This document shows, piece after piece, positions 16,919 through 28,305 of a DNA stretch of 64,000 bases. Both the position numbers and the translations under genes were made by a program. Numbering within the stretch: position 1 is the first letter of the stretch; each line of letters opens with the position of its first letter. The DNA is taken from NCBI RefSeq assembly GCF_003286915.1, contig NZ_QMFY01000010.1, forward strand, positions 1-64,000, given 5' to 3'. The notes under the pieces were generated by a model that did no database searches, was not told the DNA's origin, and saw only the letters and a list, made by a program, of their open reading frames with translations. This stretch comes from Pseudochryseolinea flava. Its GTDB lineage: Bacteria; Bacteroidota; Bacteroidia; Cytophagales; Cyclobacteriaceae.

Positions 16919-18811
16919 ATGAAAATCAATAAGTACTTTGTAATCGATTTCGATAGCACCTTTACGAAAGTTGAAGCCTTTGATGTACTCGCTGAGATAT
17001 CGCTGGCGGATCACCCGGAGAGAGAACACCGAAAAAAACAGATCGTTGAGATCACCAACCAGGGAATGGACGGTTCACTTTCGCTCCGGGAATCACTCGA
17101 AAAACGATTAAACTTATTGGCGCCAAGTAAGCAACACCTACCTGCGCTTATCACAAAGCTCAAGGGGAGCGTATCTGAATCTTTCAAACGCAATAAAGAC
17201 TTCTTCCAAACGTACGCGGACAATATCTATATCATTTCCAATGGCTTTAAAGAGTTCATTGAACCAATTGTTACGGAGTTTGGCATCAAGTCAGAGAATA
17301 TTCTAGCCAACGAATTCCGTTTCGACAAAGATGGACGTGTTGTCGGCTTCGATACCGAAAACCCACTGTCGGCTAACGGCGGCAAAGTTGAGCAGTTGAA
17401 GAAGCTTAACCTTCCCGGCGATGTGTATGTAATCGGGGATGGTTATACCGACTACGAAATCAAGCATGCTGGTCTCGCCAACAAATTCTACGCGTTCACT
17501 GAAAACGTAGAACGTGAAAGTGTGAAAAGCAAAGCGGATCACATCACACCAAGTCTTGACGAGTTCCTGTACCTAAACAAACTCAACACCGCGATTTCTT
17601 ATCCGAAGAACAGAATCAATGTTTTGCTGCTTGAAAACGTTCACCCAGTAGCCGTAGCGTTGCTTCGCGCCGAAGGGTTCAATGTAGAAACGTATCACGC
17701 AGCGATGACGGAAGAAGAATTGATCGACAGGGTAAAGAACGTACACGTGCTCGGCATCCGGTCGAAGACCATGGTAACCGCCAAGGTACTCGAGCATGCA
17801 AACCGATTGATGGCAATCGGCGCATTCTGTATCGGCACTAACCAGATCGATCTTAAAGAAGCTACCAAAAAAGGTATCGCGGTTTTCAATGCACCCTTTA
17901 GCAATACCCGTTCCGTTGTGGAACTGGCCATTGCGCAGATGATTATCTTGATCCGTAACATCGTTGACAAATCAAACAAGATGCACGACGGCGTTTGGGA
18001 TAAATCTGCTAAGGGAAGCTTTGAAGTGCGCGGTAAAAAGCTTGGCTTGATCGGCTACGGAAATATCGGAACACAACTTTCAGTAATTGCCGAGTCACTT
18101 GGCATGAAAGTGATCTATTATGATGCTGAGGAGAAACTATCGCTTGGTAATGCAGTGAAGTGTAAGACTATGCGTGAAGTACTGGAGCAAGCCGACGTAA
18201 TTTCAATGCACGTTGATGGGCGTAAAACAAACACAAACATCATCGGTGCAAAAGAATTTGCCCTGATGAAGAAAGGTGTGATCTTCATCAACCTAAGCCG
18301 TGGTCATGTGGTCGATATACAAGCATTGCGCGAGAACATCCTATCAGGCAAAGTAGCAGGTTGTGCTATCGACGTGTTCCCTTACGAGCCCGTAAGTAAT
18401 GATGAGGAATTTAAATCGGAATTGAGAGGACTTCCAAATACAATTCTTACGCCACACATTGGTGGTAGCACATTGGAAGCGCAAGAGAATATCGGAAACT
18501 TTGTGCCTACGAAAATGATGGAGTACATCAACAATGGCAGCACTTCCAATAGTGTTAACTTCCCGAACATCACGTTGCCAATTCTCGAGAATGCACATCG
18601 TTTGATTCATATACACAACAACGTTCCTGGTATCTTAGCAAAGATCAACCAGATCCTAGCGGAGAACGGAATCAACATTGTTGGACAATATTTAAAGACC
18701 AACGAATCGATTGGATATGTGATCACAGACATCAATAAAGAATACAACAAAGATGTGATTGCACAACTTCGTGCGATTGAACACACAATTAAATTCAGAG
18801 TGTTGTATTGA
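16919..18811 (+). CDS. serA: Fused phosphoserine phosphatase (SerB-like) and D-3-phosphoglycerate dehydrogenase (SerA)
   Basis: From the ATG at 16919 the product has 630 residues. Residues 1 to about 220 are a HAD phosphatase with nucleophile motif FVIDFDSTFT, SNGF as motif II, and VIGDGYTDYEI as the late acidic motif, as in SerB. Residues from about 230 are PGDH: substrate-binding IRSKTMVTAKVL, Rossmann motif GLIGYGNIGTQLS, the catalytic region INLSRGHVVD with Arg, TPHIGGSTLEAQ with the active-site His, and a C-terminal ACT domain (VPGILAKINQILAENGINI) for feedback by serine. One polypeptide thus carries the first and last steps of serine synthesis, while SerC for the middle step is the next gene. 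An upstream M at 16874 would add 15 residues and is not needed by the fold. Confidence 0.88.
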   Translation: MKINKYFVIDFDSTFTKVEAFDVLAEISLADHPEREHRKKQIVEITNQGMDGSLSLRESLEKRLNLLAPSKQHLPALITKLKGSVSESFKRNKDFFQTYADNIYIISNGFKEFIEPIVTEFGIKSENILANEFRFDKDGRVVGFDTENPLSANGGKVEQLKKLNLPGDVYVIGDGYTDYEIKHAGLANKFYAFTENVERESVKSKADHITPSLDEFLYLNKLNTAISYPKNRINVLLLENVHPVAVALLRAEGFNVETYHAAMTEEELIDRVKNVHVLGIRSKTMVTAKVLEHANRLMAIGAFCIGTNQIDLKEATKKGIAVFNAPFSNTRSVVELAIAQMIILIRNIVDKSNKMHDGVWDKSAKGSFEVRGKKLGLIGYGNIGTQLSVIAESLGMKVIYYDAEEKLSLGNAVKCKTMREVLEQADVISMHVDGRKTNTNIIGAKEFALMKKGVIFINLSRGHVVDIQALRENILSGKVAGCAIDVFPYEPVSNDEEFKSELRGLPNTILTPHIGGSTLEAQENIGNFVPTKMMEYINNGSTSNSVNFPNITLPILENAHRLIHIHNNVPGILAKINQILAENGINIVGQYLKTNESIGYVITDINKEYNKDVIAQLRAIEHTIKFRVLY

Positions 18812-18832
18812 TCGACAAAAGATTTAAAACGA

Positions 18833-18867
18833 AAGCGGCTGTCTCGATAAGAAACAGCCGCTTTTTT
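18833..18867 (+). terminator. Rho-independent terminator of the SerB-SerA gene
   Basis: A 10-bp perfect stem, AAGCGGCTGT/ACAGCCGCTT, is followed by TTTTT, 21 bp after the stop. Confidence 0.88.
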
Positions 18868-19271
18868 ATTTTCATTCGCTTCAAGGCGCGAACGGATTTG
18901 CAAAAGAACCACAGGATTTGGTGAGGTGTTTCTGAACCCCGATAAGACAAGTTTTGAGCTGCCGGCGTCCGCAACCTTCTTCTGTTATCCTGCTTTTTGG
19001 GCGAGGTCCCGATTGCTCGGGATGAGGCCTGGTTTTGGTCGAAAGCTTCGCTCGGTAGTTGTTTTAGATTGTTAGGTTCAGCAAACGTGTCCCAAACCCA
19101 GTGGTCATGCAAACTTATAGAAATCCTTGTGCCTGTTCACCCTTGTAGGAAAACTATTTTTTCATAAAGCACAAACAATCGTTTGTATCTCACTGATCCT
19201 CAAAGTTTCAGTGAAAAACATCACGTCATAAATATCAATTCCCCAAAGTATTTTAGTTTTGCTGCCGTCTT
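18868..19271. other. Intergenic region between the serA and serC genes
   Basis: No gene is supported. It holds a perfect short hairpin TCCCGA-TTGC-TCGGGA at about 19007-19022. A minus-strand open stretch overlaps the serA terminator and has no recognisable domain, so I do not call it. The last 100 bp must hold the serC promoter, since the upstream terminator separates the two genes. Confidence 0.4.
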
Positions 19272-20354
19272 ATGAACCAGAAAATCAATTTTACCCCAGG
19301 CCCATCACAGTTATATTTTACTGTTGAAGATCACGTACGAACAGCTTTTCGCGAGGGCATCCCGTCACTCTCCCATCGCACGAAACAATTCGAAGGAATC
19401 TATGCTAAAGTTGTAGACGGTCTGCGCGAACTACTAGGCGTACCAGCGAACTACCATGTATTCTTCACCGGCTCTGCGAATGAAATATGGGAACGCATTA
19501 TTCAGAACTTGGTAGAAGACAAATCTTTTCATTTAGTGAATGGCTCATTTTCTAAACGGTTTTACGAAATAGCCCTTCAGTTAAATAAACACCCTGAAAA
19601 ACTCGAAGTACCTATGGGGCAGGGTTTCGCTGGAGACATCGCTGTGCCTGCTGGCATCGAACTTATCGGCGTAACACATAACGAAACGAGCTCAGGTGTA
19701 TCGCTTCCCATCAGTCAGATACAAAAACTACGTGCACAAAATCCAAACGCGTTAATCGCCGTGGATGCAGTATCATCTCTTCCCTATCCTGATTTCGATT
19801 TCACACAATTCGACACCATTTTCTTTTCCGTTCAAAAAGGCTTTGGACTTCCCGCCGGACTTGGTGTGTGGCTCGTGAATGATCGATGTGTAACAAAAGC
19901 GGAGTTCCTTCAAACAAAAAAAATATCTACAGGATCATATCACAATATTCCTACTTTCCTGGCACACTCAGTTAAGAATCAAAATCCTGAGACACCTAAT
20001 GTATTGGGCATGTATTTACTGGGTGAAGTGATTGCCGATTTTAATCGACGCGGCATTACCAGCATTCGAAAAGAGACAGAATACAAATCGACGTTACTTT
20101 ATCAAGCACTCGATAACCATCCGCTGTTCAGTGCGTTCGTTCAAGACGTAAACCTCCGTTCGAAAACAGTAATCGTGGCACAGACAGGAGAGCATACGGA
20201 AGCCGTAACAAAGTTCTTGCAATCAAAAGGCATTCAACCTGGCGATGGTTACGGTGCTGCCAAGAAAACACAACTCCGTTTTGCTAATTTCCCAACGCAT
20301 TCGAAAGAGCAATATGAGTTGCTTGTAGATTCGCTAAATGAGTTTAAAGTTTAA
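19272..20354 (+). CDS. serC: Phosphoserine aminotransferase
   Basis: The 360-residue protein is a class V, PLP-dependent aminotransferase of SerC type. It has the N-terminal NFTPGPSQLY, LSHRTKQFE, the FTGSANEIWERI loop, VAVDAVSSLPYPDFDF-like segment with the PLP-ring Asp, and SVQKGFGLPAGLG with the Schiff-base Lys. It converts 3-phosphohydroxypyruvate and glutamate to phosphoserine and 2-oxoglutarate. Location next to the SerB-SerA fusion completes the serine pathway. The Gly-rich GDGYGAAKKTQLRFANFPTH end is typical. Confidence 0.88.
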   Translation: MNQKINFTPGPSQLYFTVEDHVRTAFREGIPSLSHRTKQFEGIYAKVVDGLRELLGVPANYHVFFTGSANEIWERIIQNLVEDKSFHLVNGSFSKRFYEIALQLNKHPEKLEVPMGQGFAGDIAVPAGIELIGVTHNETSSGVSLPISQIQKLRAQNPNALIAVDAVSSLPYPDFDFTQFDTIFFSVQKGFGLPAGLGVWLVNDRCVTKAEFLQTKKISTGSYHNIPTFLAHSVKNQNPETPNVLGMYLLGEVIADFNRRGITSIRKETEYKSTLLYQALDNHPLFSAFVQDVNLRSKTVIVAQTGEHTEAVTKFLQSKGIQPGDGYGAAKKTQLRFANFPTHSKEQYELLVDSLNEFKV

Positions 20355-20513
20355 AGCAGAAAAGTTTAAAGTTTGCTTTCTGACAGCACCTTGGTTTCAG
20401 TATCACGGGCAAGAATTTCAGTTTTTCTTGATCAATTAAAACGTTAGAGCGATCTTCTTTTAACTCGCGGTAACGCTTTTGTAACATAGCGGCACTACGT
20501 TCGTCTTGCAGCT

Positions 20514-21161
20514 ATGTTCCGGATTATTGACAAGCTTAAAGGATATCTCGTCATCAAGCTATTCACCATCTACCTCCGATATCTCATCGGTTTTGCATTT
20601 GTATTTGCCTCGTTCATCAAGATGAAGGGTGAACGCTTTACAAGCATCCCTGCAACCGAACCGATTGGTTATTTTTTCGAAGCGATGTATCAGACAGGAT
20701 TCTATTGGCGATTTCTTGGGGTCGGACAATTTGTTGCCGGAGCACTGTTGATGAGTCAGCGTTTTTCAACGCTAGGTGCACTGCTCTTCTTCCCCATTAT
20801 CCTCAATGTATTCATGATCACCCATGCAATTGACTTTGGTTCAGGCACACCGATTATTACGACGCTGATGCTTGCAGGTACGATCTACTTACTGCTGTGG
20901 GATTATCGCAAATGGATCATCCTGTTTCGCCAGGATCATCAGATTAAACTCGATCTTACAACCGAAAGCGCAGACACATTCATGACAGACCCGCTCTGGA
21001 CGCTTGTTGCGGTAATCTTTATTTCACTCACGGCGATCGTATGGATTTTCGAATCAAAAGCCATCGCCACCTGGGCTTTATCCATGATCACGATCGGCAT
21101 CACTGCTTTTATTGCCGGTATCGTTAGACATCGACGCCGTATGAACGTATTGACCCGTTGA
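20514..21161 (+). CDS. DoxX-like membrane protein
   Basis: The 215-residue protein has about six hydrophobic helices. The first region (residues 18-60) has the DoxX-like pattern YLRYLIGFAFVFASFIKMKGERF, with later helices at about 75-100, 105-128, 160-178 and 182-205. Proteins of this group are inner-membrane components of redox or respiratory-linked systems, but many have no known role. No heme or quinone motif is visible. Monocistronic by spacing; the next gene is the sigma factor 70 bp downstream. Confidence 0.55.
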   Translation: MFRIIDKLKGYLVIKLFTIYLRYLIGFAFVFASFIKMKGERFTSIPATEPIGYFFEAMYQTGFYWRFLGVGQFVAGALLMSQRFSTLGALLFFPIILNVFMITHAIDFGSGTPIITTLMLAGTIYLLLWDYRKWIILFRQDHQIKLDLTTESADTFMTDPLWTLVAVIFISLTAIVWIFESKAIATWALSMITIGITAFIAGIVRHRRRMNVLTR

Positions 21162-21230
21162 TGTTTTTTTAGCCTTTGCATTAAACCTTCAATCCCATCT
21201 ATTGTCTAACTTTCCAGAATACATCCTCTT

Positions 21231-21767
21231 TTGGAAGACAAAGAACTGTTAGACAAGCTCCGCAATCCTGATACGGCGAATTATGGATTCAACCTACTGG
21301 TACGTACTTACCAGCAGCGGGTGTATTGGCACGTGCGCAAGATGGTGATCGATCATGACGATGCTGATGATGTTACCCAGGAAATCTTTATCAAAATCCA
21401 TAAATACATTGGCAATTTTCGTGAAGACGCCCAACTCTACACCTGGATCTATCGCATTGCCACCAATGAATGCTTAAGTTTTTTGGCGCGCAAGAAGCGT
21501 CGGTTCTTTCTGCCAATTGGTGATGTTGCCGGAGAATTGCGTGCTAAATTAGATTCGTCATCACATGTATCAGGTGACGAGATCCAACTGAAACTTCAAA
21601 AAGCGCTGTTGACCTTGCCTGACAAACAACGCATTGTTTTTAACATGAAATACTTCGATGATCTATCTTATGAACAAATCTCAGAGATTACCAATACATC
21701 TGTGGGGGCGTTGAAAGCCAGCTACCACCACGCTGTAAAAAAGATTGAAGATTTTTTGACTGCTTGA
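21231..21767 (+). CDS. ECF-type RNA polymerase sigma factor
   Basis: The 178-residue protein contains region 2 (DHDDADDVTQEIFIKIHKY at about 40-58, then YTWIYRIATNECLSFL) and region 4 (LPDKQRIVFNMKYFDDLSYEQI with helix-turn-helix TNTSVGALKASYHHAVKKI). The start is TTG at 21231, since no in-frame ATG precedes region 2. It begins a tight run of four genes: a membrane protein, a CpxP/Spy-like protein and an outer-membrane protein follow. That order suggests envelope-stress control. Confidence 0.88.
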   Translation: MEDKELLDKLRNPDTANYGFNLLVRTYQQRVYWHVRKMVIDHDDADDVTQEIFIKIHKYIGNFREDAQLYTWIYRIATNECLSFLARKKRRFFLPIGDVAGELRAKLDSSSHVSGDEIQLKLQKALLTLPDKQRIVFNMKYFDDLSYEQISEITNTSVGALKASYHHAVKKIEDFLTA

Positions 21768-21805
21768 TTAAACCTTGACCTAGAAAAGAAGTCCAACCAC
21801 AGACC

Positions 21806-22225
21806 ATGAAAAAACTGGAAGACATCCCCAAAAAGCAGGTTTTTGAAGTCCCAGAGGGCTACTTCGACAGCCTACCAACCCGAATCCAATCGCGGATTAC
21901 CGGGCGGAAGTCTAGTCACGCTTTTTCGTTAGCCTCCTTTTCCTGGAAGTATGCGCTTCCGGTTGTACTGCTCACCGCAGCCGGAATCTTTTGGTTCTCT
22001 CAATCAGGCTCCTCCACCAATGCCGAAAACATTCTCGCGAGTGTTGAAACCGAAGACCTAGTCGCTTATTTGGAAGAAACTGATTTATCAACGGACGAAA
22101 TCCTTACCGAGATAGATTTTAACGCCGACGACGCAAACGAAATCGAGCAAGCTGTTTACGATACCCATTTCGATGGTGCAAGTGAAGATGAATTATTAGA
22201 AGAGCTGGATTTAAATACCCTGTGA
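21806..22225 (+). CDS. Single-pass membrane protein, putative anti-sigma factor
   Basis: The 139-residue protein has a cytoplasmic N-terminus (about 1-45) with the KKQVFEVPEGYFDSLP segment typical of Bacteroidota sigma-operon membrane proteins, one membrane helix (about 50-66) and an acidic periplasmic tail rich in Asp and Glu. It lies 38 bp after the sigma gene and overlaps the next gene by 4 bp. Topology and position fit an anti-sigma factor. The sequence lacks a zinc-binding HxxxCxxC motif, so the mechanism is not assured. Confidence 0.6.
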   Translation: MKKLEDIPKKQVFEVPEGYFDSLPTRIQSRITGRKSSHAFSLASFSWKYALPVVLLTAAGIFWFSQSGSSTNAENILASVETEDLVAYLEETDLSTDEILTEIDFNADDANEIEQAVYDTHFDGASEDELLEELDLNTL

Positions 22226-22749
22226 AGATGATGAAAACGTTACTGAAAATATTCCTTCTGTTGGTGATCGCGCTTCCTGCCTTTGCGCAAGAAGATGATG
22301 ATGTGCCACAAAATGCAGATCCTAAAGTGAAAGACAAAATAGAGGCAGCACGCATTGCATACCTCACCGATCAGCTTGGACTAACACCAGCAGAAGCAGA
22401 GAAATTTTGGCCTGTGTATCGCGAGTTTGCTGAAAAACGTCTCGACCTCAAGAAGCAATACAGACAAGCAAAGCGGAATCCTAACCCGAATGTGTCGACC
22501 GAAGAGAACGACAAAAACCTGGTAGACCTCGGATTAAAACTGAAACAACAGGAACTTGATTTAGAAAAAGACTATTCAGGACGATTGATGAAGGTGATCT
22601 CAGCGCAAAAAGTGAGAGAGCTTCCGGAAGCAGAGAAACGATTCAGGTCAATGATCCTCGATCAAATCCAGCGGCGACAAATGCGGCAAGAGCGAAATGA
22701 AAATATGCGTGATCGCTCTCAACAGCGACTTCGCCAACGCAACAATTAA
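22222..22749 (+). CDS. CpxP/Spy-like periplasmic protein
   Basis: The product has 175 residues from GTG at 22222 (or ATG at 22228 or 22231). It has a signal peptide ending in ALPAFA and then a helical, charged region. A YLTDQLGLTPAEAEKFWPVYREF segment (about 50-72) is the LTxxQ-type motif of periplasmic chaperones or sensors. The C-terminus is strongly basic and Arg/Gln-rich (QIQRRQMRQERNENMRDRSQ). It overlaps the putative anti-sigma gene. By analogy with CpxP and Spy it may bind misfolded proteins or metals and tune the sigma pathway. This is an inference from family and operon. Confidence 0.65.
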   Translation: MKMMKTLLKIFLLLVIALPAFAQEDDDVPQNADPKVKDKIEAARIAYLTDQLGLTPAEAEKFWPVYREFAEKRLDLKKQYRQAKRNPNPNVSTEENDKNLVDLGLKLKQQELDLEKDYSGRLMKVISAQKVRELPEAEKRFRSMILDQIQRRQMRQERNENMRDRSQQRLRQRNN

Positions 22750-22768
22750 TAGCCACGCGATTGCATCT

Positions 22769-23692
22769 ATGAGAGTCTCGCTGATTGCGGTGATCATACT
22801 TTTATTATCCTGCACCCTTACACGGTCGCAGGATAAATCTATTTTAACGGATCTCGATTCGACAATGTCTTTCGAAGATTCACTTTCAGTTTTCAACCTT
22901 ATCGATAGCCTACTGTCGCTCGAAGGCGACGGCGCGCAACTTGCCATTCGCGTGGGATACAATAGCAACGTGTTATCGGCAGGCAGAACATTGGGGATTG
23001 AAAACTTCGGACTGTCGCCGGGTGTTTCGTACTATCATCCCCTTGGTTTTTATGCCGATGTTTCTGGATTCTGGAGTAAAGACTTTACGCCTGAGTATTA
23101 TCTCACCACCCTTTCTGTGGGATATATGCACGATTTCGCAAAATGGTTTTCGATCATGGCCGACTACGATCGATACCTCTATGCCGAATCAGACCTGTAC
23201 ATCCCCTATAAAAATACCGTATCTATCACGCCGGTATTGGAGTTCAAGCCCATCACGATGTTGATCAACTACAGTTTTTATTTTGGAGACACACACGTGC
23301 ATCGCATCATGCCCGGATTGAGCGGGCGCATACAAAAGAAAAAATGGGCAGGCCTAGACCGTGTAAGCTTCTCTCCCGCCGTCTACATGTTACTTGGCAA
23401 TGAGATCATCACAGAGATTAACTATCCTTATGGTCCAATCGAAGAGAGAATCAGACAGCGACGTGGCTTGCCATGGTATGAACAGATCGACAGAAACGTT
23501 TTTGGGATCATGAATTATACCCTTTCCGCGCCGTTAAGCATCATGTATCGCAAATGGACATTTACGTTCACGTATAACTATAACATTCCCAAGGCGCTTC
23601 CTGGCGAATCAATCACCTATGGGGAAAGCAGTTACCTATCGGGAAGCCTTTCATACTTTATAGACCTCAAACGAAATAAATTAAGTTTGTAA
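22769..23692 (+). CDS. Outer-membrane beta-barrel-like protein
   Basis: From ATG at 22769 (MRVSLIAVIILLLSCTLTRS) it has 307 residues with a signal peptide. The mature part is rich in alternating aromatic and hydrophobic strands (GFYADVSGFWSKDF, WTFTFTYNYNIP, SGSLSYFIDL), as in outer-membrane barrels, and ends in a hydrophobic residue. No family is recognised. It is the last gene of the sigma operon, 20 bp after the CpxP/Spy-like gene, and may be a target or structural part of that response. Confidence 0.6.
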   Translation: MRVSLIAVIILLLSCTLTRSQDKSILTDLDSTMSFEDSLSVFNLIDSLLSLEGDGAQLAIRVGYNSNVLSAGRTLGIENFGLSPGVSYYHPLGFYADVSGFWSKDFTPEYYLTTLSVGYMHDFAKWFSIMADYDRYLYAESDLYIPYKNTVSITPVLEFKPITMLINYSFYFGDTHVHRIMPGLSGRIQKKKWAGLDRVSFSPAVYMLLGNEIITEINYPYGPIEERIRQRRGLPWYEQIDRNVFGIMNYTLSAPLSIMYRKWTFTFTYNYNIPKALPGESITYGESSYLSGSLSYFIDLKRNKLSL

Positions 23693-23737
23693 AATTGGAG
23701 GGTATTGATATTTTGCGGCACCTAAACTGAACCAATT

Positions 23738-25597
23738 ATGCTGAGACTCGGCGCCGTAACGATTTTCTCCTTCATCACCTTTACCCTTTGTTTTTCACAA
23801 GATTTCCGTTGGCAGCAACGTGTTGAGTACGACATGAACGTTCGTCTCGATGTCAACACACATCGCATCGCAGGAACACAGAAACTTGTGTATTACAACA
23901 ACTCCCGCGACACCCTTTCTAAAGTTTATTATCATTTATACTTCAATGCCTTTCAGCCAGGAAGTATGATGGATATTCGTTCGCGAAACATTGCCGATCC
24001 TGATCCACGCGTTGGCGATCGTATTTCAAAATTGAGAGAAGATGAAATCGGCTATCAACATATTGAAACATTAAAGCAAGATGGCAAAGCGGTCACTTGG
24101 CGCATCGACGGAACGGTCATGGAAGTAACACTTGCGAAAGCTATTCTTCCCAATACCAAAACAGTATTCGAGATGAAATTCGAATCGCAAGTTCCTGTTC
24201 AAATTCGTCGGACAGGAAGAAACAGCAAAGAAGGAATTTCATATTCCATGACACAGTGGTATCCGAAGATGGCAGAATACGACTTTCAAGGATGGCATGC
24301 TTACCCGTATGTTGCACGTGAATTCCACGGCGTGTGGGGCGATTTCGATGTGAAGATTACGATCGACCCGACATTCGTTATTGGCGGCACCGGTAAGCTG
24401 CAAAACCCTGATAAGATTGGTCACAATTATGAAAAACCCGGCACGACAGTAAAACGTCCTGAAGGTGATCTCACATGGCACTTCATCGCAAAGAACGTAA
24501 TTGACTTTGCGTGGGCTGCAGACCCTGACTATACACATGAAAAAGCTCAAGTGCCTAATGGTCCAGAGTTACATTTCTTTTTTCAAAAATCAGACAAGAC
24601 AACTGACAACTGGATTAAGTTGAAAGATTACGCCGTGAAGCACTTCCAGTTTATGAGCACCACTTTTGGAAAATATCCGTACGACACCTACTCTATCATT
24701 CAAGGTGGCGATGGTGGAATGGAGTATCCGATGTGTACCCTCATTACCAGTGAGCGTTCTCTGGGAAGCCTTGTTGGCGTGATGGCCCATGAAGTTGCCC
24801 ACAGCTGGTATCAAGGTGTGCTGGCCTCAAACGAAGGACTCTACCCATGGTTAGATGAAGGCTTTGCCGATTTCTCAAGTCAAGAAGCCATGGGCGTTCT
24901 CGTCAATGACCAGAACATCCACGCAGGTAGTTACGCTGCATATTTTTCGTTAGTGAAAAGCGGGCTTCAGGAACCTTTAAGTACGCACGCAGATCATTAC
25001 AATACGAACCGTGCGTATAGCATTGCATCGTATAGTTTAGGGACAGTGTTTCTCCAACAACTCAAGTACGTGATTGGTGAAGATAACTTTTACAAAGGTA
25101 TGCGTCGATACTATTATACTTGGAAGTTCAAACATCCAGAGCCGGCAGATTTTATTCGCGTGATGGAGAAAGTTTCTGGCCTACAATTGAAATGGTATTT
25201 GAACTATTGGATTAACTCGACCAAGAAAATTGACTATGGAATTCAGACGGTGATTGAAAATCAAGGCGCCACATTCGTCACACTGCAGCGCATTGGCGAT
25301 TTCCCGATGCCAATCGACTTGGTGGTTACGTATAAAGATGGCTCGAAAGAACTTTATTACATTCCGCTAGGCGAAATGCTTGGTACCAAACAACAGGAGA
25401 ATACAAACATCAATCGCATCGATCTACAGGCATGGCCATGGGTAAATCCATCTTACGTTGTGCGTGTTGGTCGTCCTTCATCAGAAATTGCTTCTGTGGA
25501 AATTGACCCATCGCTTAGAATGGCCGACATTGAACGCAAGAACAACAAGGTAGACCTTAGTGCTGCGATGCAAGCCTTCGAGTATAAAACGAAGTAG
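23738..25597 (+). CDS. M1-family metallopeptidase
   Basis: The 619-residue protein has a signal peptide (about 1-20). The gluzincin zinc site is HEVAHSWYQG at about 351, with the third ligand Glu in WLDEGFADF. Upstream is GGMEYP, the aminopeptidase exopeptidase-type motif. It should be a periplasmic or secreted zinc aminopeptidase that trims N-terminal residues. Domain order (N-terminal beta domain, then catalytic helices) is that of the M1 family, although it lacks the long C-terminal helical domain of PepN. A strong terminator follows. Confidence 0.88.
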   Translation: MLRLGAVTIFSFITFTLCFSQDFRWQQRVEYDMNVRLDVNTHRIAGTQKLVYYNNSRDTLSKVYYHLYFNAFQPGSMMDIRSRNIADPDPRVGDRISKLREDEIGYQHIETLKQDGKAVTWRIDGTVMEVTLAKAILPNTKTVFEMKFESQVPVQIRRTGRNSKEGISYSMTQWYPKMAEYDFQGWHAYPYVAREFHGVWGDFDVKITIDPTFVIGGTGKLQNPDKIGHNYEKPGTTVKRPEGDLTWHFIAKNVIDFAWAADPDYTHEKAQVPNGPELHFFFQKSDKTTDNWIKLKDYAVKHFQFMSTTFGKYPYDTYSIIQGGDGGMEYPMCTLITSERSLGSLVGVMAHEVAHSWYQGVLASNEGLYPWLDEGFADFSSQEAMGVLVNDQNIHAGSYAAYFSLVKSGLQEPLSTHADHYNTNRAYSIASYSLGTVFLQQLKYVIGEDNFYKGMRRYYYTWKFKHPEPADFIRVMEKVSGLQLKWYLNYWINSTKKIDYGIQTVIENQGATFVTLQRIGDFPMPIDLVVTYKDGSKELYYIPLGEMLGTKQQENTNINRIDLQAWPWVNPSYVVRVGRPSSEIASVEIDPSLRMADIERKNNKVDLSAAMQAFEYKTK

Positions 25598-25622
25598 TAG
25601 AAAATTAAATCGAAATGAGATA

Positions 25623-27777
<2,155 letters not shown>

Positions 27778-27785
27778 CTTTGGCA

Positions 27786-28292
27786 ATGAGGCTTAACTTT
27801 CTGAAAACCAAGACGCAATCTTTAGTCAAGAAGAATAAAGCTTTACGTGCCAATTTGCCGTATACCAACGCCCAGACGGTGGGTATCATCTTCACGGTCG
27901 AGGACAAGCAGAAGCATTTTGCGGTGAAGGATTTTATCCGAAAGCTCGAAGTTGACACCAAGCACATACAAGTTTTGGAATTTCTTCCGGCGAAGACCGA
28001 GAACTACGAATTCAAGTTTGATTTCTTTTCCGATAAAGACCTGTCGTTCTGGGGAAACATCACTTCGCCTAACGCACTTCAGTTCGCTGAAACGTCTTTT
28101 GATTTTCTTTTCTATATCGACTTAACAGCTAACCCACTTATACTACATTTGCTGGCCCGAAGTAAGGCCAAGTGTCGGATCGGTAAGAACTTCGAAGGTG
28201 CTCAAGATTTCCTTGAACTCGCCATCGATTCAGTCGACAACACGCAGGCACTTATCGACGGCATGTATAAATACGCAACGCAATTGAAATAA
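27786..28292 (+). CDS. DUF6913-family protein
   Basis: The 168-residue cytoplasmic protein has a basic N-terminus (MRLNFLKTKTQSLVKKNKAL). The remainder is alpha/beta with VGIIFTVEDKQKHF and FLFYIDLTANPLILHLLARSKAKCRIG segments, a pattern I recognise from the DUF6913 family of Bacteroidota. TTG at 27780 is an alternative start. It sits between ligA and dapA, with 8 bp to ligA and 13 bp to dapA, so it is probably in the same operon. The function is not known. Confidence 0.6.
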   Translation: MRLNFLKTKTQSLVKKNKALRANLPYTNAQTVGIIFTVEDKQKHFAVKDFIRKLEVDTKHIQVLEFLPAKTENYEFKFDFFSDKDLSFWGNITSPNALQFAETSFDFLFYIDLTANPLILHLLARSKAKCRIGKNFEGAQDFLELAIDSVDNTQALIDGMYKYATQLK

Positions 28293-28305
28293 CAAGTTTA
28301 GTAGA

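Noticed and set aside
18795-19112. A 105-codon open frame on the minus strand after the serA gene.
   Set aside because: It runs across the serA terminator hairpin and has no family signature, so the hairpin explains the sequence better.
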